From SPCO01 sp964427285 (GTDB lineage: Bacteria; Chloroflexota; Limnocylindria; Limnocylindrales; CSP1-4): a stretch of DNA of 15,364 bases. Positions 13,472 through 15,364 of this stretch are shown here, in pieces. Below the pieces are notes generated by a model. The model saw nothing but the letters and a program-made list of their open reading frames with translations. It ran no database searches and was not told the DNA's origin. The translations under genes were made by a program, and so were the position numbers. Each line of letters begins with the position of its first letter. Position 1 is the first letter of the stretch. The stretch is from assembly GCA_964427285.1 (NCBI GenBank), contig CAYRTS010000073.1, forward strand, positions 1 through 15,364. Reading direction: 5' to 3'.

Positions 13472-14020
13472 ATGCTGGTCCCGCCCATGCGAACCGCTCG
13501 CTTTGAGCTGCTCTCGATGTCGTTGCCGTTCATGCGTCAGCTGCTTGCCCGCGACATCGAGGCGGCCGCTCGCGAGATCGGGGCGAGCGTGCCGTCGGAC
13601 CTGCCCGATCGCCTTGACAATTTCCTGCAGTTCCGGATCGCGGACCTCACCGAGGACGCATCGGCTCAGCCCTGGCTTGGCCGGGCGATCGTCCTGACCG
13701 AACCGGACGGCACGCGTCGGATCATCGGCTCGGCTGGTTTCCACTCGCCACCCGATGCGGATGGCCGGGTGGAGGTCGGCTACCGCGTTGAACCTGAGTA
13801 CCGACGTCAGGGTGTCGCGACTGAGGTCGTTAGGGCGCTTTTCGATTGGGCGGCGCGCGAGCACGGCGTTACGCGCTTCCGCGCTGCGGTCGCGCCCGAC
13901 AACGTGGCCTCGCTCGCAATCGTCGGGCGGCTCGGCTTCCGCCAGACCGGCGTCCAGATCGACGACATGGACGGCGAGGAGCTTGTCTTCGAACTCGATG
14001 CGTGGAGCGGCGAGCCATGA
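13472..14020 (+). CDS. GNAT acetyltransferase, RimJ/RimL-like
   Basis: A 182-residue GNAT-fold N-acetyltransferase using acetyl-CoA. The acetyl-CoA site is the motif A segment VEVGYRVEPEYRRQGVATEV, followed by FDWAAREHG and the C-terminal VAPDNVASLAIVGRLGFRQT typical of the Acetyltransf_3/RimJ group. Residues 1-70 form a helical N-terminal extension (LLSMSLPFMRQLLARDIEAA). ATG at 13472 is favoured; GTG 13364 adds 36 non-conserved residues and ATG 13487 is a close alternative. A weak -10-like TGCGAT (13457-13462) precedes 13472. The cystathionine lyase gene starts 36 bp downstream on the same strand. Substrate unknown; RimL relatives modify ribosomal proteins, others act on antibiotics or amino acids. 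Confidence 0.85.
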   Translation: MLVPPMRTARFELLSMSLPFMRQLLARDIEAAAREIGASVPSDLPDRLDNFLQFRIADLTEDASAQPWLGRAIVLTEPDGTRRIIGSAGFHSPPDADGRVEVGYRVEPEYRRQGVATEVVRALFDWAAREHGVTRFRAAVAPDNVASLAIVGRLGFRQTGVQIDDMDGEELVFELDAWSGEP

Positions 14021-14056
14021 CAGCGCGTCGATGGGCGCGGATGCCATGATGCCCCG

Positions 14057-15277
14057 ATGCAACCTCCCGACCACGCCAACCGCGCCAATGCCGCCGACCG
14101 CGAGCCGTCTTTCGCCACCCTGGCCGTCCACGCCGGCGCCGAGCCGGACGAGCTGACCGGGGCCGTCTCTCCCCCGATCTATCAGACCTCGACCTACGCT
14201 CAGGACGGCGTCGGGCGGCCGCGCCAGGGCTACGAATACGCTCGCTCGCAGAACCCCACCCGGGACCGTCTGGAGCGGGCGATGGCGATCCTCGAGGGCG
14301 GCACGCATGGCTTCGCGTTCGCATCGGGGTCGGCCGCGACGGCCGCGATCGCCGAACTCGCCGGGCCGGGCGAAGAGATCATCGTCGGCGACGACGTGTA
14401 TGGCGGCACCTATCGGTATCTCGAGCGCGTGCGTGTGCCGGGTGCCGGCATCACGACCGCCTATGTCGATCTCGCATCCGGGATGGACGCGTTGTGGGAG
14501 GCGCTGGGCGAACGGACGCGGCTGGTCTGGTTCGAGACGCCCACCAACCCGCTGCTCAAGGTCGTCGACATCGCTGCCGTCGTGGCCACGGTGGAGCGGC
14601 GGGCCGCGGAAGGCGGCCGACGACCCCTGATCGTCGTGGACAACACGTTCGCCTCGCCGGCCATCCAGCGGCCGCTGACCCTCGGGGCTGACATCGTGTT
14701 CCACTCTGCAACGAAGTACCTGGCGGGCCACTCGGATACCGTTCTGGGCGTGGCGGTCACGCGGGACGAAGCGGTCGCCGAGCGGCTGCGCTTCCTCCAG
14801 AACGCGATGGGGGCGGTGCCCGGTCCGCAGGATTGCTTCCTGGTGCTGCGCGGCCTGCGAACGTTGCACCTGCGCGTCGAACGACACCAATCCAACGCGA
14901 CGGTGGTGGCCGCGTTCCTGCGCGCGCGGTCGGACGTGGCCACCGTGGCCTACCCGGGCTTCGGCGGGATGGTGTCCTTCCTGCCGGCGCCCGGTGGTAC
15001 CGCGGAGAGTGGCTCGGGCTCCAGCGTCGGCCCCGCGTCCCGTTCCCGTTCCGCCTCCGAGCGCGCCGTGGCCATCGCCGAGGGCACCCGCCTGTTCACC
15101 CTGGCCGAGTCGCTCGGCGGCGTGGAGTCCTTGATCGAAATCCCGGCCGCCATGACCCACATGTCCGTCGCCGGCTCCCCCCTTGAGGTGGATCCCGCGC
15201 TGGTTCGTCTGTCGGTCGGCATCGAAGGCATCGACGACCTGATCGCCGACCTCGCCCAGGCACTCGACCGAGCCTGA
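14057..15277 (+). CDS. Cystathionine gamma-lyase/gamma-synthase family PLP enzyme
   Basis: A 406-residue fold-type I PLP enzyme of the Cys/Met metabolism family. Landmarks are VSPPIYQTSTYAQDG, YARSQNPTRDRLERA, GFAFASGSAATAA, FETPTNPLLKVVDI, VDNTFASPAIQRPL and the PLP lysine Lys220 in HSATKYLAGHSD, ending with MTHMSVAG and VRLSVGIEGIDDL. As a gamma-lyase it would split cystathionine to cysteine, 2-oxobutyrate and ammonia, completing the pathway begun by the beta-synthase at 9563; gamma-synthase activity cannot be ruled out from sequence. A Gly/Ser/Arg-rich stretch at about 311-338 (TAESGSGSSVGPASRSRSAS) interrupts the usual C-terminal domain between FGGM-x-SF and the helix before FTLAESLGGVESL. 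All catalytic motifs are intact. Confidence 0.92.
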   Translation: MQPPDHANRANAADREPSFATLAVHAGAEPDELTGAVSPPIYQTSTYAQDGVGRPRQGYEYARSQNPTRDRLERAMAILEGGTHGFAFASGSAATAAIAELAGPGEEIIVGDDVYGGTYRYLERVRVPGAGITTAYVDLASGMDALWEALGERTRLVWFETPTNPLLKVVDIAAVVATVERRAAEGGRRPLIVVDNTFASPAIQRPLTLGADIVFHSATKYLAGHSDTVLGVAVTRDEAVAERLRFLQNAMGAVPGPQDCFLVLRGLRTLHLRVERHQSNATVVAAFLRARSDVATVAYPGFGGMVSFLPAPGGTAESGSGSSVGPASRSRSASERAVAIAEGTRLFTLAESLGGVESLIEIPAAMTHMSVAGSPLEVDPALVRLSVGIEGIDDLIADLAQALDRA

Positions 15278-15317
15278 CACCGCCCCGATTCCAAGCGGCG
15301 GGTGACCTACGGCGATT

Positions 15318-15330
15318 CCAACCGGGTTGG
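15318..15330. repeat. 13-bp palindrome after the lyase gene
   Basis: CCAACC-G-GGTTGG is a perfect inverted repeat. The octamer GATTCCAA occurs just before it at 15314-15321 and again at 15287-15294. It may be an operator for the gene beyond the window edge; the single-base centre makes a terminator unlikely. Confidence 0.3.
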
Positions 15331-15344
15331 TGCAAGCGACCGAT

Positions 15345-15350
15345 TACGAT
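15345..15350 (+). promoter_or_regulatory. Possible -10 box of a gene beyond the right edge (TACGAT)
   Basis: TACGAT is the same hexamer used before the MbfA-like gene. No start codon follows within the last 14 bases, so the gene it might serve lies outside the window. Confidence 0.3.
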
Positions 15351-15364
15351 CCCCTTCTGTCGGC

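Noticed and set aside
12659..15280. An 873-codon open frame on the minus strand antisense to the hydrolase, GNAT and lyase genes
   Set aside because: It crosses several well-supported plus-strand genes, has no recognisable motif, and is a by-product of high GC at third positions.
1..15364. CRISPR array, tRNA, rRNA, transposase or integrase
   Set aside because: Scanned by eye for regular repeats, cloverleaf-like sequence and recombinase motifs; none found. Short or diverged RNA genes could still be missed without a covariance search.

Overview
The window is very GC-rich, densely coding DNA with strong G/C preference at third codon positions. Gene content and protein style suggest a high-GC Chloroflexota bacterium, possibly of the Limnocylindria/Ellin6529 type. 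The main reasons are an Lgt carrying YGG in place of HGG, an ECF sigma/RskA pair, a ferritin-VIT1 fusion, and start codons placed a fixed short distance after -10 boxes, as in leaderless transcripts. This placement is inference; no 16S or phylogenetic marker is present and a high-GC actinobacterium is not excluded.

Left part (1-5000). Two minus-strand genes come first. One is a membrane-anchored penicillin-acylase-type Ntn hydrolase, cut by the window edge at its C-terminus. The other is an ornithine cyclodeaminase/mu-crystallin family dehydrogenase. A 42-bp divergent promoter region separates the latter from a plus-strand MbfA-like iron exporter (diiron ferritin-like domain fused to a VIT1 membrane domain).

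Middle part (5041-8769). An ECF sigma factor and its zinc-finger RskA-type anti-sigma factor form an operon. A small single-pass membrane protein gene converges on it. Divergently from that small gene runs an lgt-plsC-like operon for lipoprotein lipidation and phospholipid acylation.

Right part (8770-15277). A C-terminal remnant of an acetamidase/formamidase gene sits between 31-bp imperfect direct repeats. A cystathionine beta-synthase gene follows. Next comes an accessory block: a toxin-antitoxin pair (excisionase-type HTH antitoxin plus PIN toxin, with a TGACAG repeat over the antitoxin start), a frameshifted alpha/beta hydrolase, a chimeric gene remnant and a GNAT acetyltransferase. The window ends with a cystathionine gamma-lyase/synthase gene. 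The two PLP enzymes together would make reverse transsulfuration (homocysteine to cysteine), so the accessory block lies between two genes of one pathway.

No rRNA, tRNA, CRISPR array, transposase or integrase was seen. The points most worth a second look are the TA operator, the decayed and rearranged genes in the right half, and the repeated TA(Y/G)A(C/A)T-N8-start arrangement at four genes.
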